From: Methanobacterium sp.
GTDB taxonomy: Archaea > Methanobacteriota > Methanobacteria > Methanobacteriales > Methanobacteriaceae
DNA length: 24,354 bases
Direction of reading: 5' to 3'
NCBI GenBank assembly: GCA_012838205.1
Contig: DUPR01000018.1
Location: 1 to 24,354, forward strand
Shown: in pieces, positions 1-8,957 of the stretch
Layout: each line of letters begins with the position of its first letter
How positions within the stretch are numbered: the stretch's first letter is position 1
The notes under the pieces: generated by a model
Told to the model about the DNA's origin: nothing
Databases searched by the model: none
Seen by the model: the letters and a program-made list of their open reading frames with translations, nothing else
Position numbers and translations under genes: made by a program

Positions 1-186
1 AAAAAAATTACCAATAAGAAATTTTTTTTGATTCTAATGTTTATACTTTTTTCAGTAATGTGGATTTTGAGTTTCATTATACCTTTCTCTCCTAGCATAG
101 AGATTATATTCATATATAATGGACTAGCAACTCTTTTTATTAGTATTGTAATTGTATTATTATTCAAAGAGTGGGATAATTATTAA
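1..186 (+). CDS. small hydrophobic membrane protein, 5' end outside the window
   Basis: Frame 1 is open from the first base to TAA at 184-186, giving the last 61 residues of a protein whose start lies before the window. After a lysine-rich stretch come two hydrophobic segments (about residues 8-30 and 38-55) joined by a short loop containing SPSIE; the tail is FKEWDNY. This is the pattern of a two-helix integral membrane protein. No family is recognised. The ORF at 403-570 is also a short two-helix protein, so the two could be diverged tandem relatives, but the sequence similarity is too weak to claim. Only the membrane character is supported. Confidence 0.45.
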   Translation, partial: KKITNKKFFLILMFILFSVMWILSFIIPFSPSIEIIFIYNGLATLFISIVIVLLFKEWDNY

Positions 187-340
187 GAAGCGTTAGAGAT
201 TTGTAGTAACAGTTTTTGGGAACCCCCCCAAATGACATTACACATTCTAAAAAATAAACTATTGATATAACCATGTATTATTGAAAAATGCAAATTGATT
301 GTTATTAATATCTTATGGAAAATAATAAAATTCTTAAATT

Positions 341-402
341 TAGTATAATAATTATATTTTTATTGTGTTAATGTTGGCAAATGTTTTCAAAAGAGGAATT
401 CG
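341..402 (+). promoter_or_regulatory. promoter-like AT box and ribosome binding site for the small gene at 403
   Basis: A TATA-like run (AGTATAATAATTAT, about 342-355) lies roughly 50 bases before the ATG at 403, and AGAGGA at 392-397 sits five bases before it. The spacing fits an archaeal promoter with a short leader. The rest of 187-340 shows nothing recognisable. Confidence 0.35.
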
Positions 403-570
403 ATGAAAAAAGAGGTCAATTTACTATACGGACAATTAATTATTTTTATTATGTTGTTGTTCTATTTTGTGATTTCTGGAGATCCATTAGCTCTTTTTGT
501 TAGTTTGGCAGCACTAGTAATGGTTATTTTATTTTATTTTTATTTTTACAAGAGGCTGTCCCATAATTAA
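403..570 (+). CDS. small two-helix membrane protein, 3' end replaced by an IS insertion
   Basis: ATG at 403 is preceded by AGAGGA with good spacing. The ORF encodes 55 residues with two hydrophobic helices (about 8-26 and 31-48). The last codons, reading RLSHN, come from the left terminus of the insertion sequence that begins at 552. If the element and one copy of the TACAA duplication are removed, the frame continues from Tyr49 through KKNFRINHIG and stops at 2320-2322, giving 64 residues with a basic, hydrophilic tail. The current gene is therefore an IS-truncated version of a slightly longer membrane protein. Function unknown. The helices are intact, so the product may still be made. Confidence 0.55.
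   Translation: MKKEVNLLYGQLIIFIMLLFYFVISGDPLALFVSLAALVMVILFYFYFYKRLSHN
547..551. repeat. left copy of the IS target-site duplication (TACAA)
   Basis: TACAA directly precedes the left terminal inverted repeat and recurs at 2272-2276 just after the right one. The following G is also shared (TACAAG), so the exact boundary is ambiguous by one base. Confidence 0.6.
552..566 (+). repeat. left terminal inverted repeat of the IS
   Basis: GAGGCTGTCCCATAA pairs with the inverted copy at 2257-2271, with two mismatches. Confidence 0.75.
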
Positions 571-620
571 TTAATTTTTTGAGGATCTTATTTTTTAAGG
601 GTTATATTTATATTTAGGGA

Positions 621-2221
<1,601 letters not shown>

Positions 2222-2256
2222 AAAAAAGAAAATATTATGAAATAATTAAATGAAAT

Positions 2257-2271
2257 TTATGAGACAACCTC
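2257..2271 (-). repeat. right terminal inverted repeat of the IS
   Basis: TTATGAGACAACCTC is the inverted partner of 552-566, and the TACAA duplication follows at once. Confidence 0.75.
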
Positions 2272-2276
2272 TACAA
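2272..2276. repeat. right copy of the IS target-site duplication (TACAA)
   Basis: Identical to 547-551. Joining 1-551 directly to 2277 onward restores a longer reading frame for the interrupted membrane gene, which supports this boundary. Confidence 0.6.
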
Positions 2277-2365
2277 GAAAAATTTTAGAATTAATCATAT
2301 AGGGAGTGAAAACAAACTATAATAGTATTACTTTTATTTATTTTTCAAGATAGGAGGAGTTAATA

Positions 2366-2776
2366 ATGAAAATAAAGTTAGGTTTAATCTTAAAGATAAT
2401 GGCTGTTGTTATCCTTTTTTTGGCTTCCATGGCAGATATGGCAGATAATATCCCTACATTAATGAGTTATTCTATGATTTGTATCTTGTTGATCTTTATC
2501 CTTTTTGATACTTACAGGATGAAACAATATAATTACAAACTGTTTTATTTGGCCTATTTAAGTGTGTTGGCATTACAAGGAATCACGTTAATGCAGTTGG
2601 TAGTTTTGGTCCTTAATGAAACATTTTCCCCTATTTTAAAAGGTTTATTCACCTATATGATGATCTTTGGCTTAATTTTAATCTTCATTTCGCATATATT
2701 CGCATTTATTATGGTATATAAACTTCCAGATAAAACTCAAATAACCTCTTTTTACAGCTTCAAAAGAGAATTATAA
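2366..2776 (+). CDS. hypothetical four-helix membrane protein
   Basis: ATG 2366 follows a strong AGGAGGAG (about 2352-2359). The 136-residue product has four hydrophobic segments (about 5-23, 34-50, 60-84 and 92-117) with short loops. There is a cytoplasm-like basic loop after helix 2 (DTYRMKQYNYK) and a charged C-terminal tail ending in KREL. No catalytic motif, cysteine pair or family signature is visible, and I do not recognise it. It lies between the insertion sequence and a decayed surface-protein gene, in the accessory part of the window. The strong ribosome binding site and intact frame argue that it is a real, translated gene. It could belong to the same class of small membrane proteins as the two ORFs before it. 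Confidence 0.7.
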   Translation: MKIKLGLILKIMAVVILFLASMADMADNIPTLMSYSMICILLIFILFDTYRMKQYNYKLFYLAYLSVLALQGITLMQLVVLVLNETFSPILKGLFTYMMIFGLILIFISHIFAFIMVYKLPDKTQITSFYSFKREL

Positions 2777-2850
2777 AGAGAAAAATGTTTGGTATGCGGG
2801 GATTGAAGACATTAATTATTGAATATAAAAAATTTGTAACCATCTCCCTA

Positions 2851-2909
2851 AATGTGAATAGAAACAAGATCACCAGCATTCACATTATTAACGTGATTAG
2901 ATTAATGTG
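2851..2909. promoter_or_regulatory. inverted-repeat cluster (AATGTGAAT / ATTCACATT) upstream of the surface-protein pseudogene
   Basis: AATGTGAAT at 2851-2859 has a perfect 9-bp inverted partner ATTCACATT at 2878-2886. A third related copy (TAATGTG, 2903-2909) can pair with CACATTA at 2881-2887. No T-run follows, so a terminator is unlikely. A TATA-like GAATATAAAAAATT lies just upstream (2821-2834). The arrangement resembles a binding site for a dimeric regulator of the gene at 2977. Confidence 0.35.
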
Positions 2910-2976
2910 GAGTAATGTACTAAAAAACTGTTTTAATATGGTTAAAATAAATTTCTTAGAAATTAGCTGATACAAC

Positions 2977-4040
2977 ATGAAAAGTGTTTTTACAGCCTTA
3001 ATATTGTTATTATTCCTTCTGAGTGTTAATACTGTTTATGCAGCAAACGTAACTACAGAACAAGTAACTAATACTTCTACTGTGGTTAAATCTTATATGG
3101 AAACTAATCATACTCTTCCAAGTGGCGTAGATGTTGGTGAGAACCCAGTGAGTAGGTCACAATACTTACAATTATCAACCATTACAGTATTGAACATTAA
3201 AAATGATTCAAATGCCACCATACACATCAATAGTTGCAATAACCTCGCTTATCCTTCTGAAAGCTCCAGCAGCAGGAATATTAATAAAACTGAATATTTG
3301 GACATTGCCAATCGCGTTAACATATTTATAAACAATTATGGAATAGCCCCGAATTATGCATCAACTAGTACTGGAACCATACGTTATGAATCATTAATCT
3401 ATATATATTCCCAAATATTGAATTCTTATAGAATAAACGGTGTTTCACCAGATTATGTTATAATGAACACATGGGCAGTGGTTTCTAATCCCAATACTGT
3501 TTTTATTAGTATGGAAGATATTAATAATGCATCAGGGCGAGTAAAAAACATTTATTGATGCTAATAATTGTCTTCCGAGCTATGTTAACATTGCTGGAAG
3601 GCAAATAACCATGCCACAATTTTTAGGCCTCACAACCATTGTATTGTTAAATATCAAAGCCCATTTAAGCACTTCTATTGTTCTTAAAAACTTTAGTAAC
3701 GCTGAAGATCCATTAGAAACAATAACAAACGGGGACATAAACTCAACAGAGTATTTAGATATTGCAAACCGAGTTAAAAATTTCATGTATACCAATGGAG
3801 TAGCACCCAATTATGCATCCACAATTTAGGTAAAATGCGCTTTGAAACACTAATTTACACCTTCTCCAGAGAATGAACGGACAGTTATTAGGCCAAAAAT
3901 TCATAGCACCTGATGTTGCCAGTGAAAATCCCATGTTAGTTGTGGATGCCAATGAAAAAAAGGTAATAAAGTGGTTACACCTATTCAGATTTTTATATCC
4001 CATCTCAAATACCACCACAACCATGACATATACTAATTAA
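2977..4040 (+). pseudogene. decayed secreted protein with pseudomurein-binding-type repeats
   Basis: The first frame (2977-3558) begins with a clear signal peptide (basic Met-Lys, hydrophobic core, cleavage near VYAA at residue 22-23). Alternating repeats follow, with cores such as VKSYMETNHTLPSGVDVG and YLDIANRV...NYGIAPNYAST, typical of pseudomurein-binding repeat proteins (PF09373-like) that anchor in the Methanobacteriales wall. The frame breaks in a run of six A at 3543-3548. With one A fewer it reads on as VKTFIDANNCLPSYV and a second near-copy of the same roughly 110-residue unit (STEYLDIANRVKNFMYTNG). A second break lies near 3828 and a third near 3870-3875. The last readable piece (MNGQLLGQKFIAPDVASENP) ends at TAA 4038-4040. 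With three lesions this is a pseudogene. The original was a surface protein with at least four repeats. No good ribosome binding site precedes 2977. Confidence 0.75.
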
Positions 4041-4387
4041 ATAATAGCTGAAATGCCATTTTTAACAGCATACACCCCCCCAAATCCTACAAGCCCTCAA
4101 CATGTTACCCCTTGCCGATCAAGGGATAACAACCCTAATCTACGAAATGTATCTATATGATTCCATATCTAAAAAAAAGAAGATACGAACTTATTAATCA
4201 ATGCCTTAGACTTTTTACACGATTAAAAGAAAATTAGACGATATTGTAACATAAAACTATTTTCAAACATTTATAAAAATCTATGACAGATTTATGAGTT
4301 GCGGAGAATTATTTTAAGTCATACAAAAACAAAAGATAACCTTTGGCCAGTAGGCCACTATTACTATATAGAGACACCTATCAGAAA
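4041..4387. other. non-coding stretch between the surface-protein pseudogene and the convergent gene
   Basis: No ORF with a plausible start is visible, and stops are dense in all frames. It may hold eroded 3' remnants of the surface-protein gene, but no repeat motif is recognisable. Its right part carries the hairpin listed separately. Confidence 0.4.
4321..4357 (-). terminator. hairpin plus T-rich tail, terminator-like for the minus-strand gene
   Basis: TGGCC (4344-4348), loop AGTA and GGCCA (4353-4357) form a tight GC-rich hairpin. Read on the minus strand it is followed by a T-rich run ending TTTTGTTTTT. It lies about 30 bases past the stop of the gene at 4388-4906. Confidence 0.45.
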
Positions 4388-4906
<519 letters not shown>

Positions 4907-4923
4907 TTACCCGAAATGTACTT

Positions 4924-5748
4924 TTAGATTCTAACTGCAACACCCATTTTCTTCAAGTACTCCTTGACAACAGGCACAGGATACTCATCAAAGTGGAAGA
5001 TGCTGGCAGCTAAAGCGGCATCTGCTTTACCTTCACTGAGTACTTGATGGATGTGTTCTGGTGTTCCACCACCACCCGAAGCAATTAGGGGAATATCCAG
5101 CATTTCGCTCATGGCCTGGTTCAGGGGTATGTCGTAACCATCTTTGGTCCCGTCCCGGTCCATGCTGGTGAGGAGTATTTCCCCGGCGCCACGTTTTTGG
5201 CACTCCATAGCCCAATTTATAGCATCTATTCCAGTAAATTCTCTACCTCCGTATATACTGCAATCATACCAGCAGTATCCCTCTGATGTTTCAATGATTA
5301 CATGATTATCAGATTCTTGGGGGTCATCCACGTAATGTCGTTTGGCATCTATTCCAATAACACAAGCTTGACTACCCACCACCTTGGAAGCCTCGTTGAT
5401 AAGGTCGGGATTCTGTATGGCTGCTGTGTTAGTGGAACATTTATCTGCACCGGCTTTGAGCATGTTTACATAGTCTTTGGGTTTACGGATACCCCCACCC
5501 ACACATATAGGCACGAAAACATTCTCTGTGGTGGCTTTTATAACATCAATCATGGTATTTCTTCTCTCGTGGGAGGCGGTTATGTCCAGGAATATTATTT
5601 CATCTGCACCATCTTCGTAGTATTTGGTGGCCAAGGCAACTGGTTCTCCGGCGTACTGGATTTGCTCGAATTCAACTCCTTTAACTACACGTCCATGGGG
5701 AACGTTGAGGTCGCAGTCCAGACAGGGTATGATACGTTTTGCCAACAT
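4924..5748 (-). CDS. hisF: imidazole glycerol phosphate synthase, cyclase subunit HisF
   Basis: HisF forms the (beta-alpha)8 barrel subunit of IGP synthase. It uses ammonia delivered by HisH to convert PRFAR into imidazole glycerol phosphate and AICAR, linking histidine and purine synthesis. The 274-residue sequence starts [11 protein letters not shown] with catalytic Asp11. The second catalytic aspartate is Asp134 in [10 protein letters not shown]. Phosphate-binding loops VGGGIRKP (about 83-90) and [11 protein letters not shown] are present, as is [13 protein letters not shown]. An insertion after residue 138 ([10 protein letters not shown]...) makes it longer than the roughly 253-residue bacterial enzyme, as in related archaeal HisF. 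ATG 5748 has a modest AGGAAC upstream. No other his gene is in the window, in line with the scattered his genes of methanogens. The downstream gene follows after 17 bases. Confidence 0.96.
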   Translation of the reverse strand: MLAKRIIPCLDCDLNVPHGRVVKGVEFEQIQYAGEPVALATKYYEDGADEIIFLDITASHERRNTMIDVIKATTENVFVPICVGGGIRKPKDYVNMLKAGADKCSTNTAAIQNPDLINEASKVVGSQACVIGIDAKRHYVDDPQESDNHVIIETSEGYCWYDCSIYGGREFTGIDAINWAMECQKRGAGEILLTSMDRDGTKDGYDIPLNQAMSEMLDIPLIASGGGGTPEHIHQVLSEGKADAALAASIFHFDEYPVPVVKEYLKKMGVAVRI

Positions 5749-5968
5749 AATAGTTCCTATAATAAAATTTTTTAGGAAGGGTAATATTTGATTCAGATTA
5801 AATTTACAACACCTATTACAACTAATTTTTTTGGATTTAGTGACATTTAAAAACTATCACTAAGAAGTGGGCATGAATTATTCACATAATGCACTAGAAT
5901 GGGTTAAAAATTCAAATACCTTGCTAATTACTTTCATTTCTACTTCAAAACTGGATGGTGTGAAAAAA

Positions 5969-6064
5969 TGACCCCATTTATTCTGTGTAATGCTTTGTCC
6001 AGGTTTTCCTGATTTGAAGGGATGGTAACAGCAGGGGGATACGAAACACATTTAATAGGGGTCA
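5969..6064. repeat. 96-bp segment bounded by TGACCCC / GGGGTCA inverted repeats
   Basis: TGACCCCATTTATT begins at 5969, and AATAGGGGTCA ends at 6064. The outer seven bases are perfect inverted repeats, and the inner bases are partly complementary. The ends could be those of a miniature inverted-repeat element or a coincidence. No target duplication is obvious. Confidence 0.25.
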
Positions 6065-6455
6065 GACATTGATAATTAACCCCTAATGAAGGGATTTAGC
6101 AGAAATCATAACCACAACCAGGTATGTTGCCACCGATATGGATGAACACTAAATTGCTGGTTGAATGAAGATTTTTAAAAATAATCACTGTAACAGAACT
6201 ATTTAAAGTGGGGATTGTTGAACTGGACTTTCCAGAGTAAACAAGTATCATATATTCTATTGACTAATAGTGCGAAGAATCAGTAGCTGGAGAAAACACT
6301 GTGAAAAATGATGAAATAGTCTGTTTTCCCAGTTTTAATAAATTCCAGTGTTACCAGATTAAAATCGGTTATTTTCTTTTTAAAATTATTCGTTAATTTT
6401 TTTTATGATTCACCGCAGAGGGGATGTTCATATTTTTAATTAAAACTAAGAATAA

Positions 6456-6464
6456 TTTTATAAG
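6456..6464 (+). promoter_or_regulatory. TATA box for tRNA-Arg
   Basis: TTTTATAAG lies about 50 bases before the mature tRNA 5' end. Transcription would begin near 6485-6490, leaving a leader of roughly 25 bases for RNase P to remove. Confidence 0.4.
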
Positions 6465-6513
6465 TGAAAAGCACCTTACAAGTAACTTGCCTATTATGGT
6501 ATGTATTTTTATG

Positions 6514-6589
<76 letters not shown>

Positions 6590-6607
6590 CTCATTTTATC
6601 AAACTTT

Positions 6608-7042
6608 TCATTCCTCTGACTTTTTTCCAAAGTTACTCAAATATCCGTCAGCTGTCTTTGGTATTTTTTTTCCTTCAGATTCGTGATTATGATTTTTTTC
6701 ATTTTGACTTTTTGTTTTGTACTCAATTTTTCTTCTGGCGCTGTGGTCATCTAATAGTGCGTAGGCAGTGTTGAAACCAGAACCCATACGTACCATCCCT
6801 GCAACTGCTGCTGCTTCTAGTATTTCCTTTTCACTAGCTCCTGCCTTTAAAGCCTGTTTTTTATGGGCTTTAACACAGGAATCACACTTAACTGCAACTG
6901 CACATGCCAGTGATATGATGCTTTTCTCTTTAAGGGTGAGTGCACCATCTTTTAATATTTCAGATGCCAACTTTTTAAATGCCATATCCACATCTTCACC
7001 AAGAACCTCTGTAAACCTATTAGGCCGAGTTTTTCCTTCCAT
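6608..7042 (-). CDS. carboxymuconolactone decarboxylase/AhpD-family protein
   Basis: This 144-residue protein belongs to the CMD/AhpD helical family. Residues 36-62 hold the signature: [20 protein letters not shown] ending in the redox pair Cys53-x-x-Cys56, followed by His60. That is the peroxidatic/disulfide site seen in AhpD-like proteins. It is followed by the typical [20 protein letters not shown] helix. The last 40 residues form a charged, probably disordered tail ([20 protein letters not shown]) that the core family does not need. ATG 7042 is preceded by AAAGGAG at good distance. A thiol-disulfide or peroxide-related role is inferred from the CXXC-H motif; the substrate is unknown. It converges on tRNA-Arg with an 18-base gap. 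Next to it, transcribed divergently, is the FmdE-family gene. Confidence 0.9.
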   Translation of the reverse strand: MEGKTRPNRFTEVLGEDVDMAFKKLASEILKDGALTLKEKSIISLACAVAVKCDSCVKAHKKQALKAGASEKEILEAAAVAGMVRMGSGFNTAYALLDDHSARRKIEYKTKSQNEKNHNHESEGKKIPKTADGYLSNFGKKSEE

Positions 7043-7437
7043 TTAACTAGTCTCCTTTAATAATCAATTTTATATTAACATCAAGTGACAATTTATTTTC
7101 AAATCTTAAATTAGCTAATCCATAACTACACGCTTCATCATAATAATAAAATCCATTCTTTTACAAATAGCGGCTTGGTTTGGTAGAAGTTATTTTTGTA
7201 AGTATTAATTTGAACATTAGTTGGGGTAACACGTTTCCGGAATATATTTAAATTATGGATGTTCCCAGAAATCACATTATTTGCTCCGGGTTAGATAATA
7301 TTATATAAAGGATCATTGTAATTAATTCTAGATAAAATTGCTTATTTAAGGTTGATAAGTTTTTGTTGGATTTTTTTTATATGGTAGCTTTATACTTTCA
7401 AGGTAGGAAGCAGCCATTTTGATAATATGGTGATGTT
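7043..7437. promoter_or_regulatory. divergent intergenic region of the CMD and FmdE-family genes
   Basis: The 395 bases contain no gene. TTATATAAAG at 7301-7310 is a good archaeal TATA box for the plus strand, with a start site expected near 7332 and a leader of about 105 bases. A second AT box (CTTTATACTTTC, about 7388-7399) could give a short leader. AAAGGAG just right of 7042 is the ribosome binding site for the minus-strand gene. No operator repeat was seen. Confidence 0.4.
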
Positions 7438-8043
7438 ATGAATAATGAAAAAGAAATACAAAAAAAAGTTTTAGAGTTTCACGGACATTCCTGTCCTGGT
7501 GTGGCTATTGGAATTCGTGCTGCTGAAATAGCTACGGATAAATTATTTTCTTCAAGGGATGTGGATGAAGAGTTATTGGCCATTGTGGAAAATGACAGTT
7601 GTAGTGTGGATGCCATTCAAGTAATTACGGGATGTACCTTTGGAAAAGGAAACTTGATATTTAAGGATCATGGAAAAAATGTTTACACCTTTGTTTACAG
7701 GGACTCTGGAAAAGCATTGCGCTTATCTTTAAATGTGGCTATAGATGAGATCGATCCAGAATTTTCTGAGGTAAGAACCAAAGCATTTGCTGGTGAAGCC
7801 ACTCCTGAAGATCAAAAAGAATTCGATGATAGAAAGGATACCCTATTCGATAAAATCATTAACATGCCTGAAGATGAATTGTTCAAAATAGAGTATGTGG
7901 ATATAGAAATTCCTGAAAAAGCTAGGATTTTTGGTTCAGTTCAGTGTTCCAAATGTGGTGAATTGGTTGCTGAACACAGGGCAAGAGTCGAAAACAGTGA
8001 ATTTGTTTGTATCCCATGTTTTGATGATTATTCAAGGAATTAA
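7438..8043 (+). CDS. FmdE-family protein with C-terminal zinc ribbon
   Basis: The 201-residue protein matches the FmdE family (PF02663), named after subunit E of molybdenum formylmethanofuran dehydrogenase, the first enzyme of CO2-reducing methanogenesis. The N-terminal motif [17 protein letters not shown] (14-30) with His15, His17 and Cys19, then [20 protein letters not shown] (51-70) with Cys55 and Cys66, are the family metal/thiol residues. The C-terminus (170-194) holds Cys170-x2-Cys173 and Cys191-x2-Cys194, a zinc ribbon as in full-length family members. ATG 7438 has GGTGAT six bases upstream. It stands alone, with no fmd/fwd subunit genes nearby, so it may be a free-standing FmdE paralogue rather than an enzyme subunit. 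A T9 run follows the gene. Confidence 0.9.
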   Translation: MNNEKEIQKKVLEFHGHSCPGVAIGIRAAEIATDKLFSSRDVDEELLAIVENDSCSVDAIQVITGCTFGKGNLIFKDHGKNVYTFVYRDSGKALRLSLNVAIDEIDPEFSEVRTKAFAGEATPEDQKEFDDRKDTLFDKIINMPEDELFKIEYVDIEIPEKARIFGSVQCSKCGELVAEHRARVENSEFVCIPCFDDYSRN

Positions 8044-8050
8044 TTTTGAA

Positions 8051-8082
8051 TTTTTTTTTCGTTTAATTTATTTTTTGTTTTA
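8051..8082 (+). terminator. oligo-T terminator after the FmdE-family gene
   Basis: TTTTTTTTT, TTTAATTTA and TTTTTTGTTTT follow the stop codon within 40 bases. Archaeal RNA polymerase terminates at such runs without a hairpin. Confidence 0.5.
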
Positions 8083-8372
8083 TTAGGATTAAAGAGAGCG
8101 GTGCTTATAAAATGGATTATTTATGGATATTTTGGATGTTAATGAATATTTGCTTGAGTCTTTTTAAAAACCATGAAAAAACCATTATTTTATAAATTTT
8201 AAGCTTGGAAACTTGGATGGAATAAGGTTCTTAAAAAGCAAATATTTATTGTGATACAGCACCAGAAGAAACAACATAATAAGTAAAGTACAGGAATTTG
8301 AACGCAATTCCTAATTACAAAATCCCATTGATTAACATTTTGACATGAATGAGGAGTTGTTGAGGGAGATTA
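8083..8372. other. intergenic region upstream of the rhodanese gene
   Basis: No ORF with a start signal is visible. A TATA-like TTTTATAAATTTT lies near 8189-8201, and GAGGGAG (8363-8369) is the ribosome binding site of the next gene. Nothing else is recognisable. Confidence 0.3.
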
Positions 8373-8750
8373 ATGTCCGAACAAAATGATTTGGATCAAG
8401 TTGTTGTGAATATAAACCCTCAAGATGCATTTATATTTGTTAAAAAAAACCTCGAAGACCCTAATTTTGTTATATTGGATGTTAGAACTCCTAAGGAATT
8501 CTCCAAGGGACATATTGAAGGTGCAGTTAACCTGGATTTTTATTCGGAAGACTTCCGGGAGCAACTGGAAAAGAAAGACAAGAAGAAAAAATACCTGATT
8601 TGCTGCGGATCGGGGGTTAGAGGAGTAAAAACATTTAGTGTTATGCAAGATTTAGGATTTATTAATATATATAATGTTCTTGGCGGAATTACCATGTGGA
8701 AAGCGATGGATTTGCCTTTAACCAAGGGCAATAATTCCAACAGTTACTAA
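8373..8750 (+). CDS. single-domain rhodanese-like sulfurtransferase
   Basis: This 125-residue protein has one rhodanese domain over nearly its whole length. It shows FVILDVRTPKEFSKGHIEGA (32-51), the family's DVR and GHI(E/P)GA motifs, and the active-site loop CCGSGVRG (77-84), where Cys77 precedes Arg83 by five residues as in the usual C-x5-R loop. A second cysteine, Cys78, is adjacent. The family moves sulfane sulfur through a cysteine persulfide; the physiological acceptor here is unknown. ATG 8373 follows GAGGGAG at ideal spacing. A short hydrophilic tail ends NNSNSY. It is convergent with the large DUF4011 helicase gene. Single-domain rhodaneses of this size are common in Methanobacteriales. 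Confidence 0.92.
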   Translation: MSEQNDLDQVVVNINPQDAFIFVKKNLEDPNFVILDVRTPKEFSKGHIEGAVNLDFYSEDFREQLEKKDKKKKYLICCGSGVRGVKTFSVMQDLGFINIYNVLGGITMWKAMDLPLTKGNNSNSY

Positions 8751-8957
8751 AAATCTTTGCTTTCTATAAGGGTAATCTCAGTAATTTTTGATAAAAATAG
8801 AAATGTCAAAATATTCGGTTTAGATGATATGGGCCAATAGAAAGTTATAGTCCCAAAGAATTCTAAAAATGGGTTTTCATAGGAGCTTTTCATATTTTTT
8901 ATTTTAGTTACATTTTAGATGGAATTTGTAGTTTATCTAATCAACTTAAATTGCACT

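Larger units (their letters stand above)
5749..6513. other. 765-bp stretch without a convincing gene, upstream of hisF and the tRNA
   Basis: No ORF with a ribosome binding site and sensible composition is seen on either strand. The left end must contain the hisF promoter (TATTAT and AT-rich DNA just before the gene). The middle holds a TGACCCC inverted repeat pair listed separately. The right end holds the tRNA promoter. The rest shows no recognisable structure. Confidence 0.5.

Noticed and set aside
2785..2970. 61-codon ORF between the membrane gene and the surface-protein pseudogene
   Set aside because: It covers the TATA-like box and inverted-repeat cluster, has no good SD and reads as random AT-rich codons.
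5302..5775. 157-codon ORF antisense to hisF
   Set aside because: It is the shadow of the hisF reading frame; hisF has full family motifs on the other strand.
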